Source of the DNA: Erwinia sp.
GTDB taxonomy: Bacteria; Pseudomonadota; Gammaproteobacteria; Enterobacterales; Enterobacteriaceae
Assembly: GCA_964016415.1 (NCBI GenBank)
Contig: OZ024666.1
Location: forward strand, 3,081,310 to 3,145,309
Direction of reading: 5' to 3'
Length of the DNA: 64,000 nt
A model generated the notes under the pieces. It had not been told where the DNA came from, did not search any database, and was given only the letters and a program-made list of their open reading frames with translations. This document shows, one piece after another, positions 33,570-43,522 of the stretch (within the stretch, counting starts at the first letter, position 1; the number at the start of each line of letters is the position of its first letter). The translations under genes and the position numbers were made by a program.

Positions 33570-34922
33570 TCATCGCATAGTGACAAACTCTTCTGCGCCA
33601 GTGGGATGAATAGCAACCGTATTATCAAAATCACCTTTAGTCGCACCCATTTTCAGTGCTACCGCAAAGCCCTGCAGCATTTCATCCATTCCGTAGCCAA
33701 TACCATGGATGCCGATAATTTTCTCTTCCTTACCCAGGCAAATCAGTTTCATCCGGCAGGGTTGACGATGCTGAGTGACGGCGGTGTACATCGCAGTGAA
33801 CGAAGAGTGGTAAACCGTTATCTGCTCGTCACCGTATTTTTCCCGCGCCTGCGGCTCTGTTAATCCCACGGTGCCAATAGGTGGGTGGCTGAATACCACT
33901 GTCGGCACATTGCTGTAGTCCAGATGTTCATCCGGTTTATTGTTAAACAACCTTTCCGATAAACGCCGCCCGGCAGCCACCGCCACCGGCGTCAGCTCTA
34001 TCGCACCGGTATTATCGCCTACGGCATAAATACCTGGCACATTGGTATTTTGGTAAGCATCAACCGTGATATAACCTTTCTCATTACAGCTAACGCCTGC
34101 TGCTTCCAGATTCAAATTGTCGGTGGCAGGCTGACGGCCTATCGCCCAGATCAGGCAATCCACCACCTGCTGCTGACCATTTCCCAGGTGCAGTGTCAGA
34201 CTGCCGTCACTGTTACGACTCACTTTCTCAGGGGAGGAGTGGGTATGCAGTACAGGCCCCTCTTCATTCATCACCTCAACCAGTGTCTCTGTGATCATAG
34301 GGTCAAATGCGCGTAACGGGCTCTCTTTACGCACATAAAGGTGCGTTTCAGAGCCCAGAGCATTCAGCACACCAGCGATTTCGACGGCGATGTATCCGGC
34401 ACCAACGACCGCCGTTCTGGCAGGTAACGAGGTGAGTTCAAAGAAACCATCAGAGTCAATGCCAAGCTCTGCACCGGGAATTGCCGGGTGATTGGGGCGT
34501 CCTCCCGTTGCAATCAGAATATGGTCAGCGGTGATCTGCTCACCATCGACCTCGACGGTATGAGCATCAACAAAACGGGCAAAACCGTGAATCACATCCA
34601 CCTGGTTTTTGCTCAGTACCTTGTCATAAGAGTGATGAATACGCTCAATATAGGCACTACGGTTCTTTACCAGCGTTGACCAGTCATGGTGATTAAGCGT
34701 GGTATCGAAACCGTAATCAGGTCCATATAATCTGATAGCTTCAGCAATCTGAGCCGCATGCCACATCACTTTTTTCGGCACGCATCCCACATTGACACAG
34801 GTGCCTCCCAGGGCATTGGCTTCAATCAGCGCACATTTTTTTCCATACATTGCGGCGCGATTCATTGAAGCGATGCCACCACTGCCACCGCCAATGGCGA
34901 GATAATCATAATGTCTGGTCAT
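33570..34922 (-). CDS. gor: Glutathione-disulfide reductase
   Basis: The product is 450 residues, exactly the E. coli length. The FAD motif GGGSGG begins at residue 11, the redox-active pair Cys42/Cys47 is in GGTCVNVGC, the NADPH-binding glycine motif is GAGYIAVE, and the catalytic His439 is in AIHPTGAEE. It reduces oxidised glutathione with NADPH in the cytoplasm. It is divergent from rbn, and in E. coli it follows rlmJ in the same group of genes. It is intact. Confidence 0.97.
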   Translation of the reverse strand: MTRHYDYLAIGGGSGGIASMNRAAMYGKKCALIEANALGGTCVNVGCVPKKVMWHAAQIAEAIRLYGPDYGFDTTLNHHDWSTLVKNRSAYIERIHHSYDKVLSKNQVDVIHGFARFVDAHTVEVDGEQITADHILIATGGRPNHPAIPGAELGIDSDGFFELTSLPARTAVVGAGYIAVEIAGVLNALGSETHLYVRKESPLRAFDPMITETLVEVMNEEGPVLHTHSSPEKVSRNSDGSLTLHLGNGQQQVVDCLIWAIGRQPATDNLNLEAAGVSCNEKGYITVDAYQNTNVPGIYAVGDNTGAIELTPVAVAAGRRLSERLFNNKPDEHLDYSNVPTVVFSHPPIGTVGLTEPQAREKYGDEQITVYHSSFTAMYTAVTQHRQPCRMKLICLGKEEKIIGIHGIGYGMDEMLQGFAVALKMGATKGDFDNTVAIHPTGAEEFVTMR

Positions 34923-35094
34923 CCGATCTGTCCTGTAGGTCAGTAGAGAGAATAATATTCAGCGTGATTAGAAGATGAACGCCGTAGAGTAACAGTGTAG
35001 CCTTAGCCTGAGGATTACCGCAAAGTTTGCCGCTATGATTATAGTGACCACGTTGCTATTGCACAGGTAGCGTTATCAACTCAGGGGAAAAGTC

Positions 35095-36009
35095 GTGGAA
35101 TTGTTATTTTTAGGAACAGGGGCCGGAACGCCAAGCCGGCAACGCAATGTCACCAGTATCGCAGTTAATTTTCAGAGTCATCATCCCGTTAGCTGGCTAT
35201 TTGACTGTGGTGAAGGTACACAACAACAGATTCTGCGCTCTCCGGTAAAGCTTGGGAAAATAGAAAAAATTTTCATTACCCATCTGCACGGTGATCACAT
35301 TTTTGGGCTCCCGGGCTTCCTGACCAGCCGATCAATGATTGGTAACACAACTCCATTAACGCTGTTTGGGCCTGCTGGGCTGAAAGAGTATGTCGATGTT
35401 AATATCCGGCTCAGTGGTTCATGGATAAGCTTTCCTCTGGAAATCATCGAAATCAGTGCGGGTGAAATCTATCGGGATGACTACGTGAGTGTTATTGCAC
35501 AACCGCTGACCCATCCGGTTCCGTGCTTTGGTTATCGCATCACAGAACGTGATAAACCGGGAGCCTTAGATGTGCAAACATTACTTGCAGAAGGTATTGA
35601 GCCCGGCCGGCAATTCCAGGCACTTAAAGAAGGAAAAACCGTGACATTAGAGGATGGCCGCATCATCAATGGATGGGACTATCTCGGACCAGCGACACCC
35701 GGGCTCACCGTAGCCATCTTTGGGGATACCGCCCCAACCCCCTGCGCACAGGCACTTGCCAGCCAGGTGGATGTGATGGTGCACGAAGCTACCCTCGAAG
35801 CCGCCATGCAGGAAAAGGCCAATGCACGGGGGCACTCAACAACGGTGCAGGCGGCAGAAACGGCAAAAACCGCCGGTGCGAAAAAGTTGATTATCACCCA
35901 TATCAGCTCACGCTATACCCGCGAAGAAGGAGAGAGGCTACTGGATGAGTGTCGAGCGATTTTTCCCGATACTGACCTGGCTCATGACTTTTCCCTATTT
36001 TCACTGTAA
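35095..36009 (+). CDS. rbn: Ribonuclease BN/Z (tRNA 3'-processing)
   Basis: The product is 304 residues. The MBL-type zinc site THLHGDH is at residues 62-68, with further ligands in DTAP, HEATLE and the C-terminal ITHISSRY block, as in the RNase Z family (E. coli Rbn/ElaC 305). It removes 3' trailers from tRNA precursors. The start is GTG at 35095, 5 bases after AGGGGAAA; no in-frame ATG fits. In E. coli this gene is near nuo/menaquinone genes, so its place between gor and rlmJ differs. It is intact. Confidence 0.93.
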   Translation: MELLFLGTGAGTPSRQRNVTSIAVNFQSHHPVSWLFDCGEGTQQQILRSPVKLGKIEKIFITHLHGDHIFGLPGFLTSRSMIGNTTPLTLFGPAGLKEYVDVNIRLSGSWISFPLEIIEISAGEIYRDDYVSVIAQPLTHPVPCFGYRITERDKPGALDVQTLLAEGIEPGRQFQALKEGKTVTLEDGRIINGWDYLGPATPGLTVAIFGDTAPTPCAQALASQVDVMVHEATLEAAMQEKANARGHSTTVQAAETAKTAGAKKLIITHISSRYTREEGERLLDECRAIFPDTDLAHDFSLFSL

Positions 36010-36039
36010 CAGCCAGCCAGTAGTTAGCCCCCTGGTGTG

Positions 36040-36882
36040 CTACTCAGGTACAATCCAGTGAACCTTTGTATGTCCGGTCCCCTGAGGAGATAAGCGCTGA
36101 TGCAGCCAGGGTAAAAGTGTATGCATCTGCTGTTCCAATTTCCAGGGCGGGTTGATCACCACCATGCCGGATCCTGTCATGCCATGACGGTCACTGTCCG
36201 GTTTGACCGCCAGTTCAAGCTGTAAAATACTTCGGATACCGGTCGCTTCGAGCGCACCAAACATTCTCTTGACCTGTTGACGTAACACTACAGGATACCA
36301 GAGTGCATAAACCCCGGTACTGAACCGTTTATGCCCCTCAGCAATACCGCTGACTACGGCCTGATAATCGGTTTTCAGCTCATAAGGTGGGTCAATCAAA
36401 ATCAATCCACGACGGGATACCGGGGGTAATTTCGCTTTTAATTGCTGATAACCATCAGCCCGCTCCGTGCGAGCTCTGTCATCTTTGGCAAACTCACTGC
36501 GTAACAATGGGAAATCCGCCGGGTGCAGTTCTGTCAGTTGCAGACGATCATCTGCACGCAGCAGGTGCAGGGCAATCAACGGCGAACCTGGGTAAAAACG
36601 CAGCTCACCTTGTGGATTGAGTGCCCGCACGCAAGAAAGATAAGTATTCAATAGCTCAGGGATATCATCCTGTTGCCAGATACGCGCGATCCCCTCCTGA
36701 TACTCCCCGGTGCGCTCTGCATGGCGACTGTTTAACTGATAACGCCCGGCACCCGCGTGGGTATCCAGATACAGATAGGGTTTTTCTTTTTCATTCAGTG
36801 CTTCAATAATCAAACTTTGTACAGTGTGTTTCAGTATATCAGCATGGTTGCCAGCATGAAAACTATGGCGGTAACTCAACAT
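36040..36882 (-). CDS. rlmJ: 23S rRNA (adenine-2030-N6)-methyltransferase
   Basis: The product is 280 residues, like E. coli RlmJ (YhiR). The N-terminus MLSYRHSFHAGNHADILKH is highly characteristic. The N6-adenine catalytic motif DPPY is at residues 164-167, and THAGAGRYQL is in the SAM region. It methylates A2030 of 23S rRNA. It is convergent with rbn. The intact gene agrees with the conserved gor-rlmJ-prlC neighbourhood. Confidence 0.96.
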   Translation of the reverse strand: MLSYRHSFHAGNHADILKHTVQSLIIEALNEKEKPYLYLDTHAGAGRYQLNSRHAERTGEYQEGIARIWQQDDIPELLNTYLSCVRALNPQGELRFYPGSPLIALHLLRADDRLQLTELHPADFPLLRSEFAKDDRARTERADGYQQLKAKLPPVSRRGLILIDPPYELKTDYQAVVSGIAEGHKRFSTGVYALWYPVVLRQQVKRMFGALEATGIRSILQLELAVKPDSDRHGMTGSGMVVINPPWKLEQQMHTLLPWLHQRLSPQGTGHTKVHWIVPE

Positions 36883-36951
36883 ATCGGGTATCTGTCCAGT
36901 AAAGATCGGGCGTAGCGCCCAGTATAACGCTCTGCCATCAAAAAATCGCTG

Positions 36952-37863
36952 TTAACCTGAGGCTCGCTGCCAGACGGGATAGGTAAAAAACAGCAGATGC
37001 AGCATGTTAAACAAAAAATGGACCAGAGCAGAAACCCACACGGAACCACTCCACAACCAGGCCAGTCCGTAGATAACTCCCGCCAGCGTAGCGAACACGA
37101 TCAGCAAACCTCCCCCCTGGAAGTGAACCAGCCCGAACAGTAATGCGGCCAGTAACAGACCGCCGTAGCAGCCCAGCCACTGACTAAGCCGCTGTTGCAG
37201 GTATCCCCGGAACAGAGCCTCTTCAGCCAGAGAGACAAAAAATAAGTTTGCCAGCATAAACTGGGGTAGCCACTCGGGGAAAAAATGGTGCTCTGGTTTG
37301 AGCCAACAGCAGCAGCAGCCATTGCACAGCGGTCGCTTTTGCCAGAGGCGGACGTTGCAACAACCCCGGTAAAGTGGCGAACAAAACAAACGGAACCAAC
37401 GCCTTATCGAGATTGTAATAGAAGGTGAAAGGGGCACTCTCCGGACCGACGGAGACGCGAGAGACAATCAGCTGATTATGAAACCCCGGCAACAGATGTA
37501 ACATCAGTGCAAACGCTATCAAGAGTAATAGCACATTACAGAGTGCTGTGACCCCACGCGGTGAGGCTGTGAAAACCGATAAACGGCAATCAGCATGGTG
37601 ATAAACAGCAAAGCGAGGCCAGCCAGCCCCAGAGTCTGCTGCCAAAACGCCCAGAATAACGTGATTAACAATAAGACGCAGGCAGATTTCAGACGGAAAG
37701 GTAACAAGGCAACCGACGCTGCCAGTAAATACCACATAACCGCCCCTGTCGGATAAGTAAAATACGGTAAACCGTTTGCTGACTCAGCAGTCATGGATGG
37801 CAATATCAGAAAAATAAAGTGACCGGACAGCCAGAGATTGATTTTCCCTCTCATTACCCCCAT
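36952..37863 (-). pseudogene. CPBP-family (CAAX-like) intramembrane protease, frameshifted
   Basis: Three overlapping frames together give one membrane protein of about 300 residues. The C-terminal frame has the protease motifs EEALFRGYLQQ (EExxxR), a His in FGLVHFQGG and a His in LVHFLFN. The N-terminal and middle frames (37519-37863 and 37223-37735) are hydrophobic segments. Breaks lie near 37560 and 37300. Bacterial members are putative glutamate intramembrane proteases, some involved in bacteriocin immunity. E. coli has no gene here, so it is an addition to the region that has decayed. Confidence 0.82.
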
Positions 37864-37864
37864 G
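37836..37864 (+). promoter_or_regulatory. Candidate sigma-32 promoter of prlC-rsmJ
   Basis: A -10 element CCCCATGT (37857-37864) matches the heat-shock consensus CCCCATNT. Thirteen bases upstream lies ATTGATT (37837-37843), which shares TTGA with CTTGAAA. prlC and rsmJ form a heat-shock operon in E. coli. The site is 49 bases before the prlC start and overlaps the end of the CPBP pseudogene. Confidence 0.55.
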
Positions 37865-37912
37865 TTAGCCTGACGTCCCTGTTTATGACTACAACAACTT
37901 AAGGAAAGCGCT

Positions 37913-39952
37913 ATGACTAATCCGCTTCTGACCTCGTTTACCCTGCCGCCTTTCTCTGCAATTAAACCCGAACACGTGGTTCCGGCTGTTGAAGCTGCAC
38001 TGGGTGCCTGCCGCGCAGAAGTTGAACGTGTTGTGGCGCAAGGTGCACCCTATACCTGGGAGAATCTGGTGCAGCCGCTGGCCGAAGTAGATGATCACTT
38101 CAGCCGTCTTTTTTCACCGATAAGCCACCTCAACTCAGTGAAAAACAGCGCGGAATTACGTGAGGCTTATGAGCAAACACTGCCGCTACTGTCTGAATAC
38201 AGTACCTGGGTAGGACAACATGAAGGACTGTATCAGGCGTACTGCTTTCTGAAAGCCAATAATTATGAGACGTTGACGCTGGCGCAAAAGAAAGCCGTAG
38301 ACAATGCACTGCGCGATTTTGAACTTTCCGGTATCGGTTTGCCTGCCGAAAAACAACAGCGTTATGGCGAAATCAGTGCCCGCCTGTCTGAGCTGGGGTC
38401 AACCTATAGCAACCATGTGCTGGATGCTACCATGGGTTGGAGCAAACTGATCACCGACCCGGGCCTGTTATCTGGTCTGCCTGAAAGTGCCATTGCCGCA
38501 GCCAAAGCCCAGGCAGAAGCGAAAGAACAGGATGGCTGGCTGCTCACACTGGATATCCCCAGTTATTTACCTGTCATGACCTATGCAGACAACCAGGCAC
38601 TGCGCGAAGAGATGTACCGCGCTTATGCAACCCGCGCCTCAGATCAAGGCCCCGATGCCGGTAAGTGGGATAACAGCCCGATAATGAAAGAGCAACTGGC
38701 GCTGCGCCATGAGTTGGCGCAATTGCTCGGTTTTGACTCTTATGCTGACAAATCGCTGGCCACTAAAATGGCAGAGAGCCCGGAGCAGGTGCTTAATTTT
38801 CTTAATGACCTGGCGGCCCGCGCACGTCCTCAGGCAGAAAAAGAGCTGGCGCAATTACGTCAGTTTGTTCGCGAGAACTTCGGTACAGAAGAACTGCAAC
38901 CCTGGGATTTAACCTACTACAGTGAAAAACAGAAACAGCACCTGTACACCATCTCTGATGAACAGCTGCGCCCTTATTTTCCTGAAAACCGTGTGCTCGC
39001 CGGGTTATTTGAAGTAGTTAAGCGTATATACGGCATCACAGCCACTGAACGCCACGATGTTGACACCTGGCATCCCGATGTCCGTTTCTTTGATTTATCA
39101 GATGAAAATAATCTGCTGCTGGGTAGCTTCTATCTTGACCTCTACAGTCGTGAACATAAACGTGGTGGCGCATGGATGGATGATTGTGTGGGTAAAATGC
39201 GCCTGGCGGATGGTTCGTTACAGAAACCTGTTGCGTATCTGACCTGTAACTTTAACCGTCCACTTAATGGCAAGCCCGCGCTGTTTACCCATGACGAAGT
39301 GACCACGCTGTTTCACGAATTCGGCCATGGGTTGCATCATATGCTGACCCGTATTGAGACTCCCGGCGTCGCGGGTATCAATGGCGTACCGTGGGATGCC
39401 GTTGAATTGCCGAGCCAGTTTATGGAAAACTGGTGCTGGGAACCGGAAGCGCTGGCATTTATTTCCGGCCATGTTGATAGCGGTGAACCATTACCGGAAA
39501 CGCTGCTGGAAAAAATGCTGGCGGCGAAGAATTATCAGGCTGCCCTGTTTATCCTGCGGCAACTGGAGTTCGGACTGTTTGATTTCCGTCTGCACACCGA
39601 ATTTACCCCTGAGAATGATCAACTGGTACTGGATACATTGCGCGAAGTGAAAAAACAAGTCGCTGTGGTTCCGAGCCCTGCCTGGGGACGCTTCCCGCAT
39701 GCTTTCAGCCACATTTTCGCCGGTGGTTATGCAGCGGGTTATTACAGCTACCTGTGGGCTGATGTTCTGGCAGCAGATGCTTACTCGCGTTTTGAAGAAG
39801 AGGGTATTTTCAATCGTGAAACCGGTTTATCTTTCCTTGATTGCATCCTGACATGCGGCGGTTCTGAAGAGCCAATGACGCTGTTCAAACGCTTCCGGGG
39901 CAGAGAACCGCAACTCGATGCAATGCTGAAACATTACGGGATTCAGGAATAG
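37913..39952 (+). CDS. prlC: Oligopeptidase A (M3 family zinc metallopeptidase)
   Basis: The product is 679 residues (E. coli 680). The zinc motif HEFGH lies around residue 468, with the downstream Glu in the ENWCWEPEAL segment completing the M3 site. It degrades signal peptides and short peptides in the cytoplasm. A ribosome site AAGGAAAG precedes the ATG. rsmJ follows after 3 bases, giving the usual two-gene operon. It is intact, with codon use like the other core genes. Confidence 0.97.
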   Translation: MTNPLLTSFTLPPFSAIKPEHVVPAVEAALGACRAEVERVVAQGAPYTWENLVQPLAEVDDHFSRLFSPISHLNSVKNSAELREAYEQTLPLLSEYSTWVGQHEGLYQAYCFLKANNYETLTLAQKKAVDNALRDFELSGIGLPAEKQQRYGEISARLSELGSTYSNHVLDATMGWSKLITDPGLLSGLPESAIAAAKAQAEAKEQDGWLLTLDIPSYLPVMTYADNQALREEMYRAYATRASDQGPDAGKWDNSPIMKEQLALRHELAQLLGFDSYADKSLATKMAESPEQVLNFLNDLAARARPQAEKELAQLRQFVRENFGTEELQPWDLTYYSEKQKQHLYTISDEQLRPYFPENRVLAGLFEVVKRIYGITATERHDVDTWHPDVRFFDLSDENNLLLGSFYLDLYSREHKRGGAWMDDCVGKMRLADGSLQKPVAYLTCNFNRPLNGKPALFTHDEVTTLFHEFGHGLHHMLTRIETPGVAGINGVPWDAVELPSQFMENWCWEPEALAFISGHVDSGEPLPETLLEKMLAAKNYQAALFILRQLEFGLFDFRLHTEFTPENDQLVLDTLREVKKQVAVVPSPAWGRFPHAFSHIFAGGYAAGYYSYLWADVLAADAYSRFEEEGIFNRETGLSFLDCILTCGGSEEPMTLFKRFRGREPQLDAMLKHYGIQE

Positions 39953-39955
39953 TCA

Positions 39956-40711
39956 GTGGAAATAGCCCTGATCAACGAGAGCAGTGAGGGGGGATCCCCC
40001 CTCGATACACTCGCTGAGCGCTGGCATTTGCACCACGACGCCAGCGCCCCTTTTGCGCTGGTATTCACTGGTGAACGCCTTGAATTGCGTAAATGTGACG
40101 AGCCTAAACTGGGTGGAGTGTTTGTCGACTTTGTTTCCGGCACCCAGGCCCACCGACGCCGTTTTGGTGGTGGGCGGGGGGAAGCCGTCGCCAAAGCCGT
40201 AGGCATTAAAGGTAACTATTTGCCTGATATTATCGATGCCACTGCAGGGCTGGGACGGGATGCTTTCGTGCTTGCCGCTCTGGGATGTCGGGTTCGGATG
40301 CTGGAGCGTCATCCGGTTGTTGCTGCTTTACTTGATGACGGGCTGCAACGGGGCTATCAGGACAGCGAAATCGGTGGCTGGCTGCGTGAGCGCTTATCAC
40401 TGATACATGCGTCGAGTTTTGAAGCCTTGCAGCAGGTCACCGAACCACCCGATGTCGTCTACCTTGACCCGATGTATCCGCACCGTCAGAAAAGCGCCCT
40501 GGTGAAAAAAGAGATGCGTCTGTTCCAGATGCTGATTGGTGCCGATGACGACGCCGATACTTTACTGGCACCAGCCTGTCGTCTGGCAAAAAAACGCGTG
40601 GTAGTGAAGCGGCCGGATTATGCACCTCCCCTCGCGGGTCAGGCAACACTTGCCGCCATTGTCACTAAAAGCCACCGTTTCGATATCTATCCGGTAACCA
40701 CGGCAAAATGA
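39956..40711 (+). CDS. rsmJ: 16S rRNA (guanine-1516-N2)-methyltransferase
   Basis: The product is 251 residues (E. coli RsmJ/YhiQ 250). It has the SAM-binding motif [13 protein letters not shown] near residues 92-104 and the catalytic DPMYP motif near 170. It methylates G1516 of 16S rRNA. The GTG start at 39956 lies 3 bases after the prlC stop, so it is co-transcribed with prlC and presumably shares its heat-shock promoter. It is intact. Confidence 0.95.
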   Translation: MEIALINESSEGGSPLDTLAERWHLHHDASAPFALVFTGERLELRKCDEPKLGGVFVDFVSGTQAHRRRFGGGRGEAVAKAVGIKGNYLPDIIDATAGLGRDAFVLAALGCRVRMLERHPVVAALLDDGLQRGYQDSEIGGWLRERLSLIHASSFEALQQVTEPPDVVYLDPMYPHRQKSALVKKEMRLFQMLIGADDDADTLLAPACRLAKKRVVVKRPDYAPPLAGQATLAAIVTKSHRFDIYPVTTAK

Positions 40712-40752
40712 ACCATGACTGGTACGGGAAAAACGTACCTGGAAGGGAGAAA

Positions 40753-40782
40753 CCAGTCAGCCACGGTAAGGTAACTGACTGG
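40753..40782. terminator. Hairpin between convergent rsmJ and uspA
   Basis: CCAGTCAG (40753-40760) and CTGACTGG (40775-40782) form a perfect 8-bp stem with a 14-base loop. It is followed by only a weak T run on the minus strand, so its role as a terminator is uncertain. The position between two convergent genes fits. Confidence 0.4.
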
Positions 40783-40798
40783 TCAATAATGCAGGGAA

Positions 40799-41242
40799 TT
40801 ACGCTTCGTCATCCTCATCATCGCGCAGAGGAACAATCAGCATATCGATATGTAAGGTGTTGATCAGCTGGCGGGCCGAAGACATCAGCTTGCTCCAGAA
40901 ATCCTGATGATGGCCGCAAATCACTAAGTCGGCATCATATTTTTTGATCGCATCCACTAACACTTGTCCAAGATCGCCACTGCCACTCAGTGTTTCACTT
41001 ACCGGATAATCCGCCCCTGTCGCCAACGCACTCAGTGCGGTATGCGTCTCTTCTGAGATACGCTTTTGCATATCACCTAAGTTGACATCAATCAGACCGG
41101 TGTAAAGATCAGAATAGTTAACATCGACATGGATCAGGGATATTTTCGCACCATAAGGCCGGGCAATAGAAACCGCTTTTTCAACCAATAATTCACTTTC
41201 GGGTGAAAGATCAACGGCAATCAGAATGTGTTTGTAAGACAT
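40799..41242 (-). CDS. uspA: Universal stress protein A
   Basis: The product is 147 residues, nearly colinear with E. coli UspA (144): [20 protein letters not shown] at the start, [19 protein letters not shown] in the middle, and [20 protein letters not shown] near the end. It is a small cytoplasmic dimer induced by growth arrest. A strong ribosome site (AAGGAGG) lies 6-7 bases before the ATG. It is intact. The neighbouring uspB of E. coli is not found here. Confidence 0.97.
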   Translation of the reverse strand: MSYKHILIAVDLSPESELLVEKAVSIARPYGAKISLIHVDVNYSDLYTGLIDVNLGDMQKRISEETHTALSALATGADYPVSETLSGSGDLGQVLVDAIKKYDADLVICGHHQDFWSKLMSSARQLINTLHIDMLIVPLRDDEDDEA

Positions 41243-41304
41243 AATATTCCTCCTTCCCTTATTGTTCTGCGGCTAACGCCTGGATTGGGCTGGGCCTGTC
41301 ACTC

Positions 41305-41332
41305 ATCATAACACACTAAAAATGTCTGTCGG
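41305..41332 (-). promoter_or_regulatory. Candidate sigma-70 promoter of uspA
   Basis: On the minus strand CCGACA (41332-41327) and TATGAT (41310-41305) are separated by 16 bases, a fair -35/-10 pair. They lie about 63 bases upstream of the uspA start. In E. coli uspA has a single sigma-70 promoter. Confidence 0.45.
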
Positions 41333-41750
41333 ATGTTTATCCATCACAGCAGTCTGTCGGGGTTTATTACACGATTAAGTATAACGCTGACCCGCAAATG
41401 GCGGAGGACTCACACAACAGCTTTGCGAGCCGGATCACCTCGTTGCCTGCCACATTCTGCTGTCAGTCAGCCAATTTTGACCAGAGCCTGTGCAGCAATT
41501 ACTCTTTTTTCTTCGGCATCCCAGGTCAGCGCGGGCAAGCCATACAATTGATAACCTTGTTGCAGCATGTCAGATACCCGTGACAAAAAGTAGCATCATC
41601 CGGAGCGGTAATCAGACGATAACGTGGAAGCTGTTGTGTGTTAGCTTCCGACCTATTCACTCCTCTGTCATCAGGCTATGGCCAATCCAGAGTGGCCGTC
41701 GTTTTAACATAAAAAACAAAGAAAAGTGATAAATGACGTGACAGAAAATA
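41333..41750. other. Intergenic stretch where uspB would be expected
   Basis: In E. coli the divergently read uspB lies between uspA and pitA. Reading all frames here gives only short, broken frames and nothing like the UspB membrane protein. The small open frames are not supported by ribosome sites. A short inverted repeat GGAAGCT/AGCTTCC lies near 41628-41651. I see no gene. Confidence 0.6.
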
Positions 41751-41769
41751 AGAGGGGCGAATGCCCCTC
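41741..41769 (-). terminator. Rho-independent terminator of pitA
   Basis: On the minus strand GAGGGGC-ATTC-GCCCCTC (41769-41752) is a perfect 7-bp stem followed by TTATTTTCTG. It lies 24 bases after the pitA stop. Confidence 0.78.
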
Positions 41770-41793
41770 AGGTGTAACCAGACGATAAGTGGG

Positions 41794-43281
41794 TTAAGCG
41801 ATAAATTGCAGGGCAATCCAGTATAAACCGCCAGATAAAATGATCGAGACAGGCAGCGTTAATACCCAGGCCAGCAAAATGTTTTTAATTGTGCGGGCCT
41901 GTACACCCCCTCCATCAACAATCATGGTGCCTGCGACAGAGGAAGAGAGCACATGGGTGGTTGAAACCGGCATACCTGTGTAGCTGGCAACACCAATCGA
42001 TACCGCAGCGGTCATCTGTGCTGACATTCCCTGCGCGTAGGTCATGCCCTTTTTACCAATTTTTTCACCGATCGTAGTCGCAACCCGACGCCAGCCGATC
42101 ATGGTACCCAACGCTAACGCCAGTGCTACCGCCATGATTATCCACAATGGGGCATATTCAATCGTGTTGAGCAAGTCACCCTCAAGGCGCTTGAGATAGC
42201 GGCCGTCTTCCCCTTTTTCTTGTGCCTGACGCGCCAGTTTATCAGCGGTATCAGCAGCACACATCAGTAACCGACGTAATTGTGCACGCTGAGCGGGTTC
42301 CAGCGCATCATACTGTTGCAGGTCATTTAGCAGCACCTGCGCCTGATGTAATGCAGGGAGAGGATGCGCACTGTCACAATGATAAACTGCCGTACCCGGT
42401 GCTGCAGGAGCGACAGGGATTACACCTGTCACTGCACTATCTTGCGGTGTCTGCTTTTGGTAGTACTGTTCAAGATGAGTAACTGCATCTCTGGTTCGGG
42501 TGATATCATAGCCAGACGCGTGCATGTTAACGACAAATCCCGCCGGCGCCACACCGATCAATACCAGCATGATCAAACCTATCCCTTTCTGTCCGTCATT
42601 CGCACCATGCGAATAACTGACGCCAATGGCAGAGATAATTAATGCTGTCCGCGTCCAGAATGGCGGTTTTTTCTTGCCGTCAATTTTTTCGCGATCCGCG
42701 GGTGTCATATGGATGCGGCGACGCTTTTTATTGCCACTCCAGTAACGCCGCAGCAAAAAGACCAGCCCACCAGCAATCACCAGACCGACGATAGGTGAAA
42801 TGATCAGTGACATAAATATGCCTATCACTTTGGGCATATTCAGTGCATTAACCACAGAAGTACCGGTAAGTAAGGCATTGGTCAGCCCGATACCAATAAT
42901 TGCACCAATCAACGTATGTGAACTGGAAGCAGGCAAACCGAAGTACCAGGTCCCCAGATTCCAGATAATCGCCGCCAGCAGCATGGAAAACACCATGACC
43001 AGGCCATGCGTCGATCCTACATTCAATAACAGATCAGTGGGCAGCAGATGCACAATCGCATACGCCACACTTAACCCACCGAGCAGAACCCCAAAAAAAT
43101 TAAACACACCAGCCATGATAACAGCCAGCTGTGAACGCATTGCCCGGGTATAAATCACTGTTGCAACTGCATTTGCCGTGTCATGAAACCCATTAATAGC
43201 TTCATAAAAAAGGACAAAAAGCAAAGCAAGAGCAAGCAATACAACAGTATGAAAATCAAGATCAGCAAACAGATGTAGCAT
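41794..43281 (-). CDS. pitA: Low-affinity inorganic phosphate (metal-phosphate) transporter
   Basis: The product is 495 residues from [11 protein letters not shown], colinear with E. coli PitA (499). The frame is open 9 codons further, but this start matches the family. Both PHO4 repeats are present ([18 protein letters not shown] near the N-terminus, [10 protein letters not shown] in the middle; [10 protein letters not shown] and [11 protein letters not shown]). About ten membrane helices surround a large cytoplasmic loop at roughly 245-380 that differs most from E. coli. It imports metal-phosphate complexes driven by protons. It is divergent from yhiN, as in E. coli. Confidence 0.96.
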   Translation of the reverse strand: MLHLFADLDFHTVVLLALALLFVLFYEAINGFHDTANAVATVIYTRAMRSQLAVIMAGVFNFFGVLLGGLSVAYAIVHLLPTDLLLNVGSTHGLVMVFSMLLAAIIWNLGTWYFGLPASSSHTLIGAIIGIGLTNALLTGTSVVNALNMPKVIGIFMSLIISPIVGLVIAGGLVFLLRRYWSGNKKRRRIHMTPADREKIDGKKKPPFWTRTALIISAIGVSYSHGANDGQKGIGLIMLVLIGVAPAGFVVNMHASGYDITRTRDAVTHLEQYYQKQTPQDSAVTGVIPVAPAAPGTAVYHCDSAHPLPALHQAQVLLNDLQQYDALEPAQRAQLRRLLMCAADTADKLARQAQEKGEDGRYLKRLEGDLLNTIEYAPLWIIMAVALALALGTMIGWRRVATTIGEKIGKKGMTYAQGMSAQMTAAVSIGVASYTGMPVSTTHVLSSSVAGTMIVDGGGVQARTIKNILLAWVLTLPVSIILSGGLYWIALQFIA

Positions 43282-43522
43282 AACAGTTACGCCATTTTTA
43301 AAGGCCACGAACGCCGCGCATTATCAGCGACAAATAGCCCTGCGGGAAAGTAAAAATCGATTTTTTTTGTCAAACACAGGATGATATTCCATGGAAAATT
43401 GGGTTTTTTAATTTTAAATCATCAAGTTAAATAAGATTTTTCCGATGACATTTTTGTGACACTGGCAACATCAAAAGCAACACTTTACAATCAATGGTTC
43501 TGATTTGTGGAGTATAAGTGCT

